The position numbers and the translations under genes are program-made. Below are positions 1 to 12,058 of a DNA stretch of 64,000 nucleotides, in pieces (position 1 is the stretch's first letter; each line of letters starts with the position of its first letter). The stretch lies in NCBI GenBank assembly GCA_905183005.1, contig CAJJDO010000056.1, forward strand, positions 176,450 to 240,449, in the 5' to 3' direction. This DNA comes from Paramecium pentaurelia (taxonomy: Eukaryota > Ciliophora > Oligohymenophorea > Peniculida > Parameciidae). The notes below the pieces were generated by a model. It was given only the letters and a program-made list of their open reading frames with translations. It ran no database searches and was not told the origin of the DNA.

Positions 1-361
1 TTTTGATACCATTTACTTTAAAATAATATAAATTTTTTAATATTCTTATATTGCTTCTTCAAATTCACCCTATTTGTCAGTATTTCCATACTTTTATTAA
101 AATTAATTTATAAATCGTTATTATTATTGAAGTTCTTGAAATATCAAAATTTGATTCCATCCTTAAAATTATGGTATTCTTGTTTCAACTCTCTCTATAG
201 CCATCACCTATGCATATGTCTTTGCTATTCTTTCAAGCTTATTAAAAAGTAGAATTTTAATAGATTGTCTAAATTATTATTTTTCATTCTACTGCTTCTC
301 ATCTCTATATGTTTATTAAATTATGAATTACTTACAAATATATTGCAATAATTTGATTCAT
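1..361 (-). CDS. N-terminal part of an unrecognised TPR-like protein, cut by the window edge
   Basis: The reading frame starts at the ATG at 361-359, has one 31-nt intron (305-335, GTAAG...ATAG) and then stays free of TGA to the window edge. About 109 residues are visible. Most of the part is helical and Gln/Lys-rich. Near the edge the segment GEFEEAIQEYQKI resembles the second helix and turn of a tetratricopeptide repeat, which is the only recognisable hint. The intron is required, because without it the first exon soon meets TGA. I infer a protein-interaction (TPR) protein. A generic coiled-coil protein is equally possible from so short a piece. The gene to its right, the Myb-like gene, lies on the same strand 334 bp upstream. 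Confidence 0.55.
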
Positions 362-695
362 AATTAAGTTAATTAATAAAATAATAGAAAATGAGAAATA
401 TTATATATTTTTAATATTTTCAATAAAATTTAATACATCATAATATAAATGAAGATGATGAGAACATAATATTTTATTTTAATACAATTTGTAAGTAAAA
501 TTATTATATTATTATATAAAAATGAATTCTGATTGATTATGTTTAACAATTTAAATAAATTTAAAATAAATCTAATAAAACATTTATTACCCTTTAGGAT
601 GAAAAAACTGAATAATTTATAATAAAAGTAAAATATATTATATAACTCGATGTAAACAAAAAATATAGTCACTATACTGATTTACTTGAACGTGT
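362..695. other. Intergenic, AT-rich, nothing recognised
   Basis: This 334-bp spacer lies between the stop of the Myb-like gene and the start of the edge gene on the same strand. It is very AT-rich. An 80-codon open frame on the minus strand is low-complexity Ile/Phe/Asn/Tyr and is not convincing. It must hold the 3' UTR of one gene and the promoter of the other. Confidence 0.5.
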
Positions 696-1346
696 TCAAC
701 ATTCGGAATCAAGTTCATCACTGATATCACTAGATCTGAATCCATTTTGACTTTCAATAACTTGATCTTCTGGAAGAGAATTCATGTGTCTATACTCACT
801 AAATGATACTTAAAATCAAATTACCTTCCCATAACTTCATCCCATCTATAACGAAGGTATTTGTAGTAACGATTCTTGACCATGCTAACGCTCTTCCCTG
901 GAAATGATTTTGATATTTTATAAAACTTCGGTCCTATCTTAAGAACAAGTTCCAAAATTCTCTTATCTTCAATATTAGAGAAAGGATGGGCATTGGATTT
1001 GGGTTTTTCCATGACAAGACAAACTTTCAATCCATTTTCTTTTATATGGATAATAGGTTTTGGAGCAGGACGCTTCTTTTTCTTATGATAAGTATATTGA
1101 ATTCTTTTTGGAGGACGTCTTCTTTGAATTGGTAATTTTATTTTTTGAATTTCTTATTGTTATGGAGTCGATAAATTCGAATCTAAAGAAAGTTTTATAT
1201 TATTATCTACCTTAATCTACACAAGAGCTTGAACCTTGATCAGACAAAATTAGAGTATTTGGAGAACTTAAAAACCCAAATAATTCAAGTTCTTCCTCGA
1301 ACTATTCTAGTTTTTAATCTTCATAAGTATCCACAAAGTTTATCAT
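696..1346 (-). CDS. Myb/SANT-domain DNA-binding protein
   Basis: About 198 residues after removing two introns (1183-1210, 28 nt; 799-824, 26 nt). Both have GTA...TAG ends and both are needed to keep the frame open. The N-terminus is acidic, with a Glu-rich stretch. A basic, Pro/Arg/Lys-rich linker follows (PIQRRRPPKRIQ, then KKKRPAPKP), a likely nuclear localisation signal. The single Myb/SANT-like repeat lies at roughly residues 110-165: EDKRILELVLKIGPKFYKIS then KNRYYKYLRYRW. This has the helix-turn-helix spacing of the fold, with a Trp retained in the third helix. The family binds DNA or histone tails, and a nuclear regulatory role is inferred. A single repeat leaves open either a transcription factor or a chromatin subunit. 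It ends in TGA at 696-698. Confidence 0.8.
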
Positions 1347-1676
1347 ATTATTATTTTTTTATGATTATTAATGATTTTTTATTTTAATTTTAATTGCAAT
1401 TTATAGAGTTGAATATCAGTATTAATGACGAAAGGTAATTATTATTGAAAAATCATTTAACTTACTTACATCAATTTATATTAGAATAGTATCTGAATTT
1501 ATATATTATTTTGGATATTTAAATAGTTTTTACAAAATTTATTTTAAATCTTTTTATTTACTTTGATTTATCATCATAAACGATGATTAAATAATTTTCA
1601 TTCAATTTTTAATCAATTTAATCTAATCAATAAACTTCAATTAATTTTCCATAGAATAGTCTGAATACTCTGCCAT
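1343..1676 (-). pseudogene. Possible decayed small gene upstream of the Myb-like gene
   Basis: An ATG at 1676-1674 opens a short frame (MAEYSDYSMENQLKFIDQ) that soon meets TGA. A neighbouring frame then continues with YLIIVYDDKSKQIKRFKI and further sensible-looking sequence towards 1343. No normal-sized GTA...TAG intron joins the two frames. I read this as a small gene with a frameshift, or as chance open frames in AT-rich DNA. No family is recognised. Low confidence. Confidence 0.22.
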
Positions 1677-2300
1677 TTCTAAAAATTAAATGATAATTAA
1701 GTATTAATAACAATTCGATAATTTAATTAATGAAATCCAATTATCTCATCATTGAATATGCAAATTTCATGTATTAACCAAAAATTCGAAAAAACTGTAT
1801 ATTTTATTATATATATACTTAAGTTTATTCGGAATTTTATTTATTTTGGTTCAATTTGCATAGTAGTTAATTTTTTATTTATTATTAGAGAATTATTTAT
1901 TAACACTTATAACCTCTATCTATTATCAAATAAAACTACTTAAACATTTAATTTTGTTCATAATAGCTATAAAACTTAATTTTTTAAATAAAAATTATTT
2001 TATTCTATTTTTAACAGCTTTCAATAATTTAAATTATATATTTTAGGTCCATTAGAATGTATCTTGAAATATATTAAGTTTATAAATTAAATCTATTTAA
2101 AAAGTAAAATTATAATATAAGAGAACTTAGTTAAATTGATTATACAAAATCAAGTTTAAATAATGTACTTGATCAATGAATTTTGTTGATAGATTATGAT
2201 AAATGAGTGTTATTTCTTATATAAATATGATAATTTAAATAACTAATAATCCTATCACGACGTAAAATAAACAAATCTAATCTAATTAAATAATAAATTT
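1677..2300. other. Intergenic, AT-rich, promoter region of the alpha-glucosidase gene
   Basis: 624 bp with no supported gene. The plus-strand frame at 1752-1943 is low-complexity hydrophobic sequence without domain features. The stretch presumably carries the promoter of the gene that starts at 2301. I saw no distinct motif in it. Confidence 0.45.
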
Positions 2301-4893
2301 ATGAGAATTTGCATCATCATATTCTGTACTTTAGTATTTTTGAATAATGCACAATTTGTTGAGACATTCAGATATTATGATGGAAGTATTTGAGTATCAT
2401 CAATTTTAAATAGACAAGTTAACTGTGAATTTTGAAAACATAAATCCAGGAGATTATTATAAGAATCAGACAAGTCCAATTTACCCTAATTTCACAGTAG
2501 AAGTGATTGAGGATGGAAAGAATCAACTTACACTTCGTATTCTAAACCCTTTAGATACATTTGAAATACCTCATGAGTTCCCATTTCCATATACTAAATC
2601 TGACAGTGCACATGGTGAATATGATTATTCAGTGAATGAAGATGGAACATTTTTCTCTGTTTCTAGATATGATGGAGTATTTCTCATAATAAATATTAGT
2701 CCCCTGTATTCACTATCACAAATGCTACTGTTCTCTCTTTGTTGTACTCTGAATTACATACAGAATTATTATCAGAAGATATTTTCGGATTTGGAGAAAG
2801 ACGTCTAAATTCATTTAGAATACCTAAGGGAGAATTCTCAATTTGGAATCATGACTTTTGGGAATTTGATACTCAAGTAGGATTTTCACTTTATGGTACT
2901 CATCCAGTTGTCTTACAAAGATATAATTAATAATATCATATAGTTTTGCTAAGATCAAGCAGACCTATGACTATGGAAAGAACAGATGATGAACTAATCT
3001 ACAGAATTACAGGTGGACAACTTGAATTCAAAATATTTATAGGTAAGAAGAATCCAAAAGAATTGATCAAATAATATCATTAATATTTAAATGGTTGGGA
3101 ATTGCATCCATTCTGGTCATCTGGATGGCATCAAAGTAGATGGGGATATTAAAATACTTCTGTAATTTAGGATGTGATTTAAAATTATAAAGAATCAAAT
3201 ATTCCTTTAGAAGTTATATGGACTGATTTAGATTATATGTAAGATAGAAAAGATTTTACTTTAAATGAAGAAGCTTATCCAAGAGAAGATATATGGAATA
3301 TAACTGATAGAACTTAACCAGATGGAGTACATTGGGTTCCTATTGTAGATCCTGGAATTGCAGTAGATAGTGATTGTGGAAGAGATTTAGTAGAATCAGG
3401 AGCTTATATTAAAAGTAATAGATAATCTTAAACACCATATCTTGGTATGGTTTGGCCTGGAGATGTCTATTTTACTGATTTTAATCATCCAAATGCATAT
3501 GAGTTATGGTATAAATGTCATAAAGATTGGTTCACAAACTATTAAATTGCACCAAGTGGTATTTGGATTGATATGAATGAATTGGCAAATTTTAGAGATG
3601 GTGAGAAAATTAAAGGTCCAAAATTGAATGATGATATATTTGAATTAAAAGATTTACCTTGGGATGCCATGGGAACAATGACATTAGAGGGTCATACAAT
3701 TGCTATTGATGCATTACACGAAGGATAAGGTGTCTATTTTAATGTTTCATCAAAATATATTCCAGAATTAGATCTCCATAATTTCAATGGTTTTCTTGAA
3801 CAAATTGAATAGAGAAAATTATTATAAGAAATTTAAAATAAAACTTTAATCTTTTAATTGAGTAGATCATCAATTTTTGGAAGTGGTAGATTTTCAGCTA
3901 TTTGGTTTGGAGATAATGCATCTACTTGGGCATGGTTACGTTCATCAATTTATTAAATGTTTAATTTCAATCTTTTTGGAATTCCATTTGTTGGTGATGA
4001 CATTTGTGGATTCAATTAGGATACTACTCCTTAACTTTGTGCAAGATGGATTTAATTAGGTGCATTCTATCCATTTGCTAGAGATCATAATGCTTTAGGA
4101 TCAAAAGACTAAGAACCATATCTTTATGAAATTACTAAGATATCTGCTCAAAATAGTATTTAACTTAGATATGAGTTTTTAAAATATTACTACTATTTAT
4201 TCATATCATAAAGAGATTCAACTCTTTAAGCAGGATCAGGTACTATTGTAGATCCTTTATGGTTTAAATATTAAAGTGATCCTCAAACTTTTAATATTGA
4301 AACTCAATTTCAAATTGGAAATATCATAGTGAATCCAGTTGTTGATGAATAAACCGATTCATCTCTTGATTATACTGAATTATAATTCTATGTTCCTCTA
4401 AGTGCTAATTGGGTATCTTTAGAAAATGGTTAAAGAATTCCAAATGGTTGGAATACAATCAATAGAACTTTCACTGATAATGCATTTTTAGCACTTGAAG
4501 CAGGATCTGTAATTTAACATAGTAATGCAACAGGAGTAATGAGATTAAGAGAAATGTCATCAGATATTGATTTGATTGTTGTTTTGAATGAAGTATAATA
4601 ATAATTTTATCAATATTTAGTTTGGTTAAGCCAGTGGATCATATATGTCTATAAGAGATTATGATAATGAGGAGACTATATTATAGAGATGTTGGAATGA
4701 TCAATATACTTGTATAAGAGAAATATCTGTCAAAACATATAAAGATTCTTTATTATTTACTAACACTAAGGCTAAAAATGATAATAGTGAAGAGATTAAT
4801 ATAAAGAATATTATCATTTATAGAAATCAATAGATATTGAGAGTGGAAATTAATGTTTCTTCATTTACATAAAGTTGGTAAATCAATTTATGA
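2301..4893 (+). CDS. Secreted or lysosomal alpha-glucosidase, glycoside hydrolase family 31
   Basis: About 838 residues with three introns (2386-2413, 2677-2699, 4593-4620), each restoring the frame. The N-terminus is a typical signal peptide (MRICIIIFCTLVFLNNAQF), so the protein enters the secretory pathway. GH31 hallmarks appear in order: an N-terminal beta domain containing GFGERRLNSF, the barrel start WELHPFWSSGWHQSRWGY, and the active-site signature GIWIDMNE, in which the Asp is the catalytic nucleophile of the family. Next come VGDDICGF, in the acid/base region, and RDHNALGSKDQEPY. Length and order fit lysosomal acid alpha-glucosidase or sucrase-type enzymes, which remove terminal alpha-linked glucose from maltose or glycogen-like substrates. 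A role in food-vacuole or lysosomal digestion is inferred. The gene converges on the VWA gene with 38 bp between stop codons. Confidence 0.93.
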
Positions 4894-4931
4894 ATATCAT
4901 TTAAAAGAATAAATGAATAAAAATTAATATT

Positions 4932-6963
4932 TCAATATTTTCCTTATTCAAATTAAAATAGATCTGCCATCTCTTCATCTTCATCTGAACAACTTAATTT
5001 TCTTTCTTATTCAAAATTTTATTCTTTTTTCTTTTTCATTTAATTGGTTTAAGCTTTTAGTGGTGGTGGGGGTGGTGGTGGTTATATTTGATTCTTTTAA
5101 AATGCCACTTATCGAGGTCCAGGTGGTACTGAATTTTATTATGGAACTTGATTTATGGGTGGTTATTATTTTTTTTCATCTCCTTTTATAAATTATGCTA
5201 CTTTATCTAGAAAACTAGGTTATTATTGTTATTATTATTATTATGGTAAAGGTTATGATAATTTTTCTTTTCTTATTTCCTATTTTTATACAGCTGTTTA
5301 TAATTTTAAATTATGTGTTTAGAAATTAATATTTTTCTATTAATTAACTACATTATTATTTATAACAGCATTTTTTTAAACATATCCATCCCATTAATCA
5401 TTATATGATTATGCCTCTGAATAATTTCCTTTCTTTGCTATCTAAGCAGTCTTTTATGCCATTCTTTTATGAATAACTTCTACTTCAGCTTCTTCTTCAG
5501 CTTCCTTAACATTTTCTGTTGCCAAAACCAATTAAGTGACTACTCTCATAAGTCTATCTCCATGTAAATTTGTATAATTAACTTTAATTTAAAATGGAAC
5601 AGTCTTTAAATCCTTTATGTCAATCTATTCTTTTTGTAATTCCTAATCATTTTTTAATTAATATTCAAATGTTTATGTAGTAGCAATAGTTGCATTACCA
5701 ATGTCTCTTTTAAGTTTATTACTCAAATTTGGATCATCTTCTCCTCTAAATTTTAAAGCACGATGTAAATTCACAAATAATTAAACTTAAGTTCCTACTA
5801 ATTCATCCTTTAATATATTTGCAAAATCTTTTTCAATATCTTCAGGTTTGACTCTAGTTACAGTTCCATTAGTTTTTTCTGACAAAGCTCCTAGAATATC
5901 AACTTTACATCCTTCTCCTTTAATAGTAACAACTGAAATCACTACTCCACATTATGAAGCAAATGATCCCAAATCCTCATAAAATTATTTATTTGCATCA
6001 TTATCTAAAGATCCCAATCCCAAATTGGCTAATCCATCTGTACATATGATAATCATAGATCCAGGTTTTCCAATTTTAGCTAATTGCAAAGCTGAAATCA
6101 ATGCAGGACCTAAAGCAGTTTATCCTTTTTCTTAAAGTTTCTCAAATTTTTTCAAGAGAGTATCAGCTTGAACTTTAACTGGATATTTCATTAATTATTT
6201 AGCAGTTCCATTTAATAGATTTTCAATTTCATCTTATTTAAAGAGTCTATCTCCAGCAATTGTAATAGGGACTTCAGAACCATCACCATAAACAACTACT
6301 TCATTATTAAATGTAACTAATCCAACTATTTTATTTGGATTCTTTTTTTTAAGTTCTCCTATTTATTATTCAATAGCTGCCATAACACATTATTTTCTTG
6401 AAACATGAGTGACATGTTTAGTATTAAATTGTGGCCATATTTAATGTTCATCTCCAGGTTCAATGAATTATTTAAGCATTTCATATTCTTCAGGAGATAT
6501 TCCATGTTTAAAATTAATCTTTCCTTTAATTTCAACAGTACTAGACATAGAACCACTATTGTCAATACAAAATACAATTGAGTTTTCACCATCCTCTATT
6601 TACATTTATTATTCTTAAGCTGATTAAATTAAATAAATGGTATCTTCATTAACAGGTATTTCTTCCTTTTCTATTTATATGTAATTCTTATGATCACAGA
6701 ATTCACATATCCAAAGTTGTTTTCCAAATTATTGATTTTAAACATCATCTTATATTTTTGAATGTTTATTTAGAACAGTTTCACATTGTTAACACATTAC
6801 AGGATCACCTTAATGTATTTTGACTATGTTGTCTTTCAAACAATCGAACTTAACTTAGAATATATTTGTATCGACATCATCTAAAAAATAATATTAAAAA
6901 TTTACATTTGTTATCATTTGACCTTCTTTTAAGATAGGCCTTCTTTGAACACATTGCCATCAT
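4932..6963 (-). CDS. Zinc-ribbon plus von Willebrand factor A domain protein
   Basis: About 669 residues with one 25-nt intron (6881-6905). A four-Cys zinc ribbon lies near residue 50-85 (CQQC...CEFC, C-x2-C-x24-C-x2-C). A VWA domain follows, with a complete metal-ion-dependent adhesion motif: FCIDNSGSMSS, the Thr in EKGQTALGPAL, and CTDGLANLG. The zinc ribbon placed before the VWA core recalls Sec23/Sec24, but the rest does not match a COPII subunit. The C-terminus is Gln-rich, then has a run of seven Pro, and ends acidic. VWA proteins of this kind usually mediate protein-protein contacts through a bound divalent metal. The exact partner cannot be told from sequence. Start chosen at the first of two adjacent Met codons. 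Confidence 0.85.
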
Positions 6964-7065
6964 GGTTTTTTAAATGATTATTATTTATAAATCTAATTTG
7001 TATGAATAGATTATATACTACAAAAACCTGATTAATACTATTATTAATTATAGAAATAAATAATT

Positions 7066-7490
7066 ATGTAAAAGTAGAAGACTCAAACTTATAAGGATTC
7101 TCATACTTTAGAAGAGAGAAAGAAAAGAGTATAGGAATAATTAGCAAAATATCCTGAAATGATTCCCATTATTGTAGAAAAGATTCCAGGTTGTAAATTA
7201 CCTTAATTGTAAAAAGTGAAGTAACTTTATTTAAATGATTGAATGTAGATTTTTGGTCAATTCTAGTTTCTCATTTAATGAATTCAAAAATACAATCAAA
7301 AAGAAATTGAACTTAGATGAGAAGACTTCAACTCTATTTATGTATTGCGGAAAAAGCTTAATGAATGAACGTACATCTTAATAATCAATAAATAGATGAT
7401 AAACTCAGAAACATTTACGATTAGTACAAAGATCCAGATGATGGATTCCTTTACTTGCAATATGCAGATGCAGAAACCTTCGGTTTTTGA
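7066..7490 (+). CDS. ATG8: Autophagy ubiquitin-like protein ATG8 (LC3/GABARAP family)
   Basis: About 123 residues with two introns (7221-7248 and 7371-7395). The protein has the family's N-terminal helical part (SHTLEERKKRVQEQLAKYPE), the stretch EMIPIIVEKIPG, then KFLVNSSFSFNEF, which matches the family's KxxLVPxxxTxxQF core. It ends with DGFLYLQYADAETFGF. The penultimate Gly is followed by one Phe, so an ATG4 protease should trim one residue to expose the Gly. The Gly is then conjugated to phosphatidylethanolamine on autophagosome membranes. The first intron falls exactly where the family sequence would otherwise be broken by TGA, which supports the model. It is divergent from the VWA gene (102 bp between start codons). 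Confidence 0.94.
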
Positions 7491-7521
7491 TTTAATAATA
7501 ATAATCTATATAATAATTTAT

Positions 7522-8105
7522 TCAAGCACCCTCTTTTTCATCTATCCTTCTTAAAACATCAACTTTGGGTACTTCAAAAGTCAGATGAATAGTATGTTTA
7601 TCTAGTGATATTAATATTTATATTACCTTCCTCATTATATTTACCAATCATTTTCTTTAAATTTTATTATCTCCAATTGTTATAATTCTTTACTTATTCT
7701 TCAAATTCTCGAATAGATAATTTTAAATATTGTTATTGCATTTCATTAATTTCAACTTCATGTTTATCTATCTCATTATTAATTATTCTTACAACTCAAC
7801 TTTTTATACATTACTGGTCTAGGAATAATCACTGGTTTCAATTGATTTTATTTTTATTATGATTCATCTTATTCAGATATCATTCTCTCTAATTTCAATT
7901 ATTCCATCATTTTAGGTTCATCTTATTGTTATCTTTTCAAATCCTATTCTTTTCTCAATTTTTTATGCACCATTTTTTAATAATAAGTTTAATGATCTTA
8001 TTAATATTCTCTCTAATTTTCATTAGCTTTTGCTTATTCCAATTTACTAAGGAATCTTAAATATTTGATATAAATGTAATCAGACTAAATAATTATTTTG
8101 TACAT
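7522..8105 (-). CDS. Small charged coiled-coil protein, unknown
   Basis: A frame from the ATG at 8105-8103 runs with two short introns to TGA at 7522-7524, giving about 178 residues. The middle is Lys/Glu/Gln-rich and helical (VHKKLRKEQDLKRQQQDEPK), typical of a coiled coil. The end (DKHTIHLTFEVPKVDVLRRI) looks like a short beta strand and helix. No family is recognised. The start is uncertain: a 26-nt GTAAG...TTTAG segment covers the chosen ATG and could be an intron instead. In that case this could be a 3' exon of the upstream C2 gene, whose TGA lies only 33 bp away. It converges on ATG8 with 31 bp between the stops. Confidence 0.6.
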
Positions 8106-8138
8106 CTTACAATTAATTGTTATTAAGGTTAACGATTC

Positions 8139-10929
8139 TCAAAATAACTCTAATTCTTCTTTGGTCTATTAATCAAGGTATATTATTGTATGATTTATCT
8201 AACTATTATCAAACATTGTTTACTCTTCATCCAATCCTCCTATTTTTAAATTCTTATGTTAATGAGACACTCGATAAATTAAAAAGTAATGAAATACTAA
8301 TCTAACAGTTCTACTCCAATGTAAAAATAATTTAAAAACTGCCTTTTCAAATAAAAATTCACATATATCTTTTTTAAAATCAACTATTAAATTATTAATA
8401 TTATTACTTGGAAATAAAGGATATATATTATATATTAGCCAAACACATTTGGCTATATTTATTGCATGTTCTGAATCCATTATAATTTGTTTGATACCTT
8501 TCAAGAAAAATGGATAATCAAATTAAGCAGGCATAGTTGTTAATGTACTAAAACAGACATCCAATATTTCAAATGTTTCTATGACTTATTCTGAGTTATA
8601 TAAACTTATTAATTACATAAATTACTTTGTTTTATTGAATAACAAACTCACTACAATTCCTAATAAATTCTAATTTTAAAGCAAACTCTTTAAAGCCATC
8701 TTCATAGCATCTGGAACTGATTCTTATTATTTTAATTCACACATAAATGATTTAACCAAAATTCTATAACCAGGAATATCTTACCAAGGTAATATTTTTA
8801 CTTATAATATATTTCTAACATATTTAGCCCATTCTTCTACAAAAAAACTAAAATTTATAGATCTGTGTCTTATATGCTCTTTCCAACTTTCATCATCTAA
8901 TATTTAATTCAAAGCTGATTAATTTTATATTCCTTTGCTTTTATCAGATAAATAAGTATGAAAATAATTCTACCAATCAAAAATTTATATATTTGTTTTT
9001 GTACTTTTATCAATATTTGTTGGATCATCTTCTTATATAAATTCAGTTCCTCTTAATTCTAATAACTAAGGATCATCTACTTTTGTAATTAATTCAAGAA
9101 ATTTTGCTCTAAATTCTGGTATTCGAAAATAACTAATTACTAAAAATTTTATGTATAATTATCTTGCTTATTGACTAGGATCTTTTTGATTTAATTTTTA
9201 TAAAGTAAATCTAAGTGTATTTACTAAAAAAGATTAATAATCTAAACCAACTTCTGTTTTAAATTCTGATTATTTCTTACTTAAAGCTTTAAAAAACCCT
9301 AATTATTATAACATCAATTCTCCTCTACTTAATACTTGATTTAAACATTCAAAATAAGAATTAAATGATGCCAAAGTTTTTGAATAATCTACCAAATGAA
9401 TTGACAATTAAATTAATAAATGTTATGCTTTCATTAAATCATCCTCAGATTTGTATTAAAATGTTTTAATATTGGATCCATGTGATTATCCAAGTAATTA
9501 TGCCAATTTATTCAATTATTAATCCATATCTTAACGAATCTTTAATTTATCATCTGTATTTAATGTTTTATGTTCAATTTTAAAAATACAACTTGATAAT
9601 TTCTAAAATTCAATTTAAATCATTTTTATTTCTGTAACACTAATATTTTCAACATTCTCTACTACTGATAATGTTGACACTATCCCCTTTTCTGTTTAAA
9701 CTCCAAATGATGATTATTATAAATAATTTGGTAATTTTACATTTATTTCATAATCTATTTTACCTACTTCTACACCATGATACCATATTGATTTTGCTTA
9801 TTAACTATTTATAACAAAAAATTTAGCTCCCAAATCAGCTACTATATTATTTTCTAAATGTTATAAATTAATATATGTTTCTGCAACAAGATGATGATCT
9901 TATATTTCTAAATCCATATATTCAGAGTCATGTTTATTTTAAGTCTTTTTTATAGTAGTTTTATGAGGAGACTTACTATTACCTAGACTATTTTTATTTG
10001 ATGAAATTGACCATAAACATAATTAAATAGCAGAACCTTAAAATTCCGAAATTGGTAATTCTACTATCAAAGTTAGTTCATCATCAGCATGATCCCATTC
10101 TATTCTATGATAAGGTTATGAGGCAGATGGTTATCCTTTATTTGTTGGTGTAGCTGCTATAATCGAATCGAGAGAATGATTAATGCCTGCACTATTATTT
10201 ATTATAGATGGTATTTTTTGTAAGGATATCATACAATCTCGCTATGCATCTTAATCTAAAATGCTTTTACGACTTGAAGACATTATAGTCTTTTACTTTT
10301 CATTTTATTTTCTATAATTTGGATTCACAAAAGTAGTTGAATGTTCAGAAATGAATGAGAACTATGAAGTCTTTTTTATTTTAGTTTATATTCATACCAC
10401 TAAACGCAAATTGTAATTATATCTAACATCACTTAGACTTTAGTTTAATTCCCAAATAATATATTTACTTTAAAGAGTTGCTTATACAATCTAATTCATT
10501 TTCAAATCAAAACTAACACTCCCCATATTTTGTCCTCTGATTGGTAATTGAAAATGAAATGGACCTACTGCTGCTTCAAATAAATTGATTGTCGCTGATC
10601 CAATCACTTAAGTATCCATCACTGAAATTTTCATATTGGATTCTCGCATCTACTACTCAGTCATCTTTAAGATTCCATCAAAACTAGCTCGCCACTTCCT
10701 TCTATGAATTTAATACATAATGATCTCCATTATTATCTATATGCACCGGCGATGTGTACTTACACTACCCCAAATCGAATTGAATAGAACATTGTCTCAC
10801 ACCAGTCATTTTCAAAGTGATGTTCTTCAACAACACTTTTATTTGTAACTCACCATTAGTTATGATAGGTTAGTTCAGTTTGTGAACTTAGTCTTCCTAA
10901 CTTTTAGACCTACCTCCACAAATACCCAT
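8139..10929 (-). CDS. C2-domain protein with long helical tail, possibly myristoylated
   Basis: About 900 residues. The N-terminus MGICGGRSKS offers Gly2 and Cys4, so lipid attachment is possible although Ser/Thr is missing at position 6. A C2-like beta domain follows (ELQIKVLLKNITLKM ... SNMKISVMDTQVIGSATINL), with at least two short introns near 10.7 kb and a 36-nt intron at about 10.37 kb. A second beta-rich part contains WYHGVEVGKIDYEI. The rest is helical. One stretch near the end (FLHWSRTVRLVFHYFLIYRV) vaguely recalls DUF1765-type proteins, but I would not assign it. C2 domains bind membranes or proteins, often with calcium. A membrane-peripheral scaffold is inferred. The exact splice near 10.69 kb is uncertain: the best solution uses a 22-nt intron ending in AAG. 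Confidence 0.75.
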
Positions 10930-12058
10930 ATTGTAATATAAATCGTATTAATATAATTTATGTTCACTATTATTTAAGATCAAAAAAAAAAAAGTTAGGT
11001 ATTGTATAATATTATTAGATCTATATATAAATCATTTCTTAAATTATAATTTATTATTTATTTTATGCAAACCTTTTGAATCTTTCTTTAATGCATTAAT
11101 TTAATTAATTATAACTAAGATTTTGATATAATTTACTTTCTTTTTATATATTATTTTACTCCTTATCTCTTCATTTATATTTATATCTACTTTTCTTTTT
11201 TTTAAGAATATATATTAACTTTATTGCATTTATTAAATTCTTTAGAAATTATTGATTAATTTATTGTCCTTATCTAATTCTTATAATTTGAATTAATAGA
11301 TCCTTAGATTTGAGATATTTCCATTATATCAAAGGAATCCTTAGAGATGATTGTATATTCAAAAACTATAAATGCATTATTATCATTTCTTAATCTAAGC
11401 TGATAAATTCTTATTGTTAATAGATGTACTTATTTTATATTAGTTCAGAATTCATACAACTATATTTAGAGGATTCCCTTTTAATTAATTTCTTTAATAT
11501 TTTTTTTTATTTATAAATAGTATTATTTCTTAGTATTAATAAATACATTGAAATTAGAGTTCTAATAATTGATCTATTTCTTAATTGTCTTTCCTATTCT
11601 TCATACAAAAAAGTATGAAAATCCTTTTATAAATTAATATCAAAATTAACTTCTTAATTGTGGATTCAAATTTTTTTAGGGTTCGGTTCTTTAATCATAT
11701 AATATATAATATGGTATAAAAATTTAGTTAATAATAAAAGGTTGTAGTATTAAAATATCAAATATTAAGTGTTTAAGTCAATCAATAATAATTATATGAT
11801 TGTTAATAAATAATTATATAAGTATAATAACATATTTCAGGGTATAATTGCATAATCAATGAAATCTCATAGTGGAGTGATTTATACAAATATCATCATA
11901 TAATGTAATTATATATAATATCAGAGTGGTGATGCAAATTGAATCAATATAGCTTATATAAAATATAAGTTAATTCATGAGCCAATTGATTTTCATCACA
12001 AATTTTAATTTTAATAATGATATTAATTATTTATTTTATTATAATATGAAATACACAA
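10930..12058. other. Long gene-poor spacer
   Basis: Apart from the doubtful frame at 11171-11664, I see no gene here. The stretch is very AT-rich, with poly-A and poly-T runs near 10981 and 11195. It separates two minus-strand genes and presumably contains the promoter of the C2 gene at its left end. Confidence 0.5.
11171..11664 (-). pseudogene. Possible decayed gene with a TFIIS-N-like segment
   Basis: A frame free of TGA for about 164 codons ends at 11171-11173 but has no good start: the codon just upstream is TGA. Its end (LLIQIIRIRQGQQINQQFL then KNLINAIKLIYILKKK) follows the hydrophobic pattern of the TFIIS/IWS1/Med26 N-terminal helical domain, with several expected positions changed. 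It may be a remnant of such a gene or simply an open stretch in AT-rich DNA. Confidence 0.28.

Noticed and set aside
430..672. 80-codon minus-strand frame rich in Phe, Ile and Tyr
   Set aside because: Composition follows the AT-rich base content. No start context or homology pattern.
1752..1943. 63-codon plus-strand frame upstream of the alpha-glucosidase gene
   Set aside because: Low-complexity hydrophobic sequence in AT-rich spacer, no domain, no neighbouring exon.
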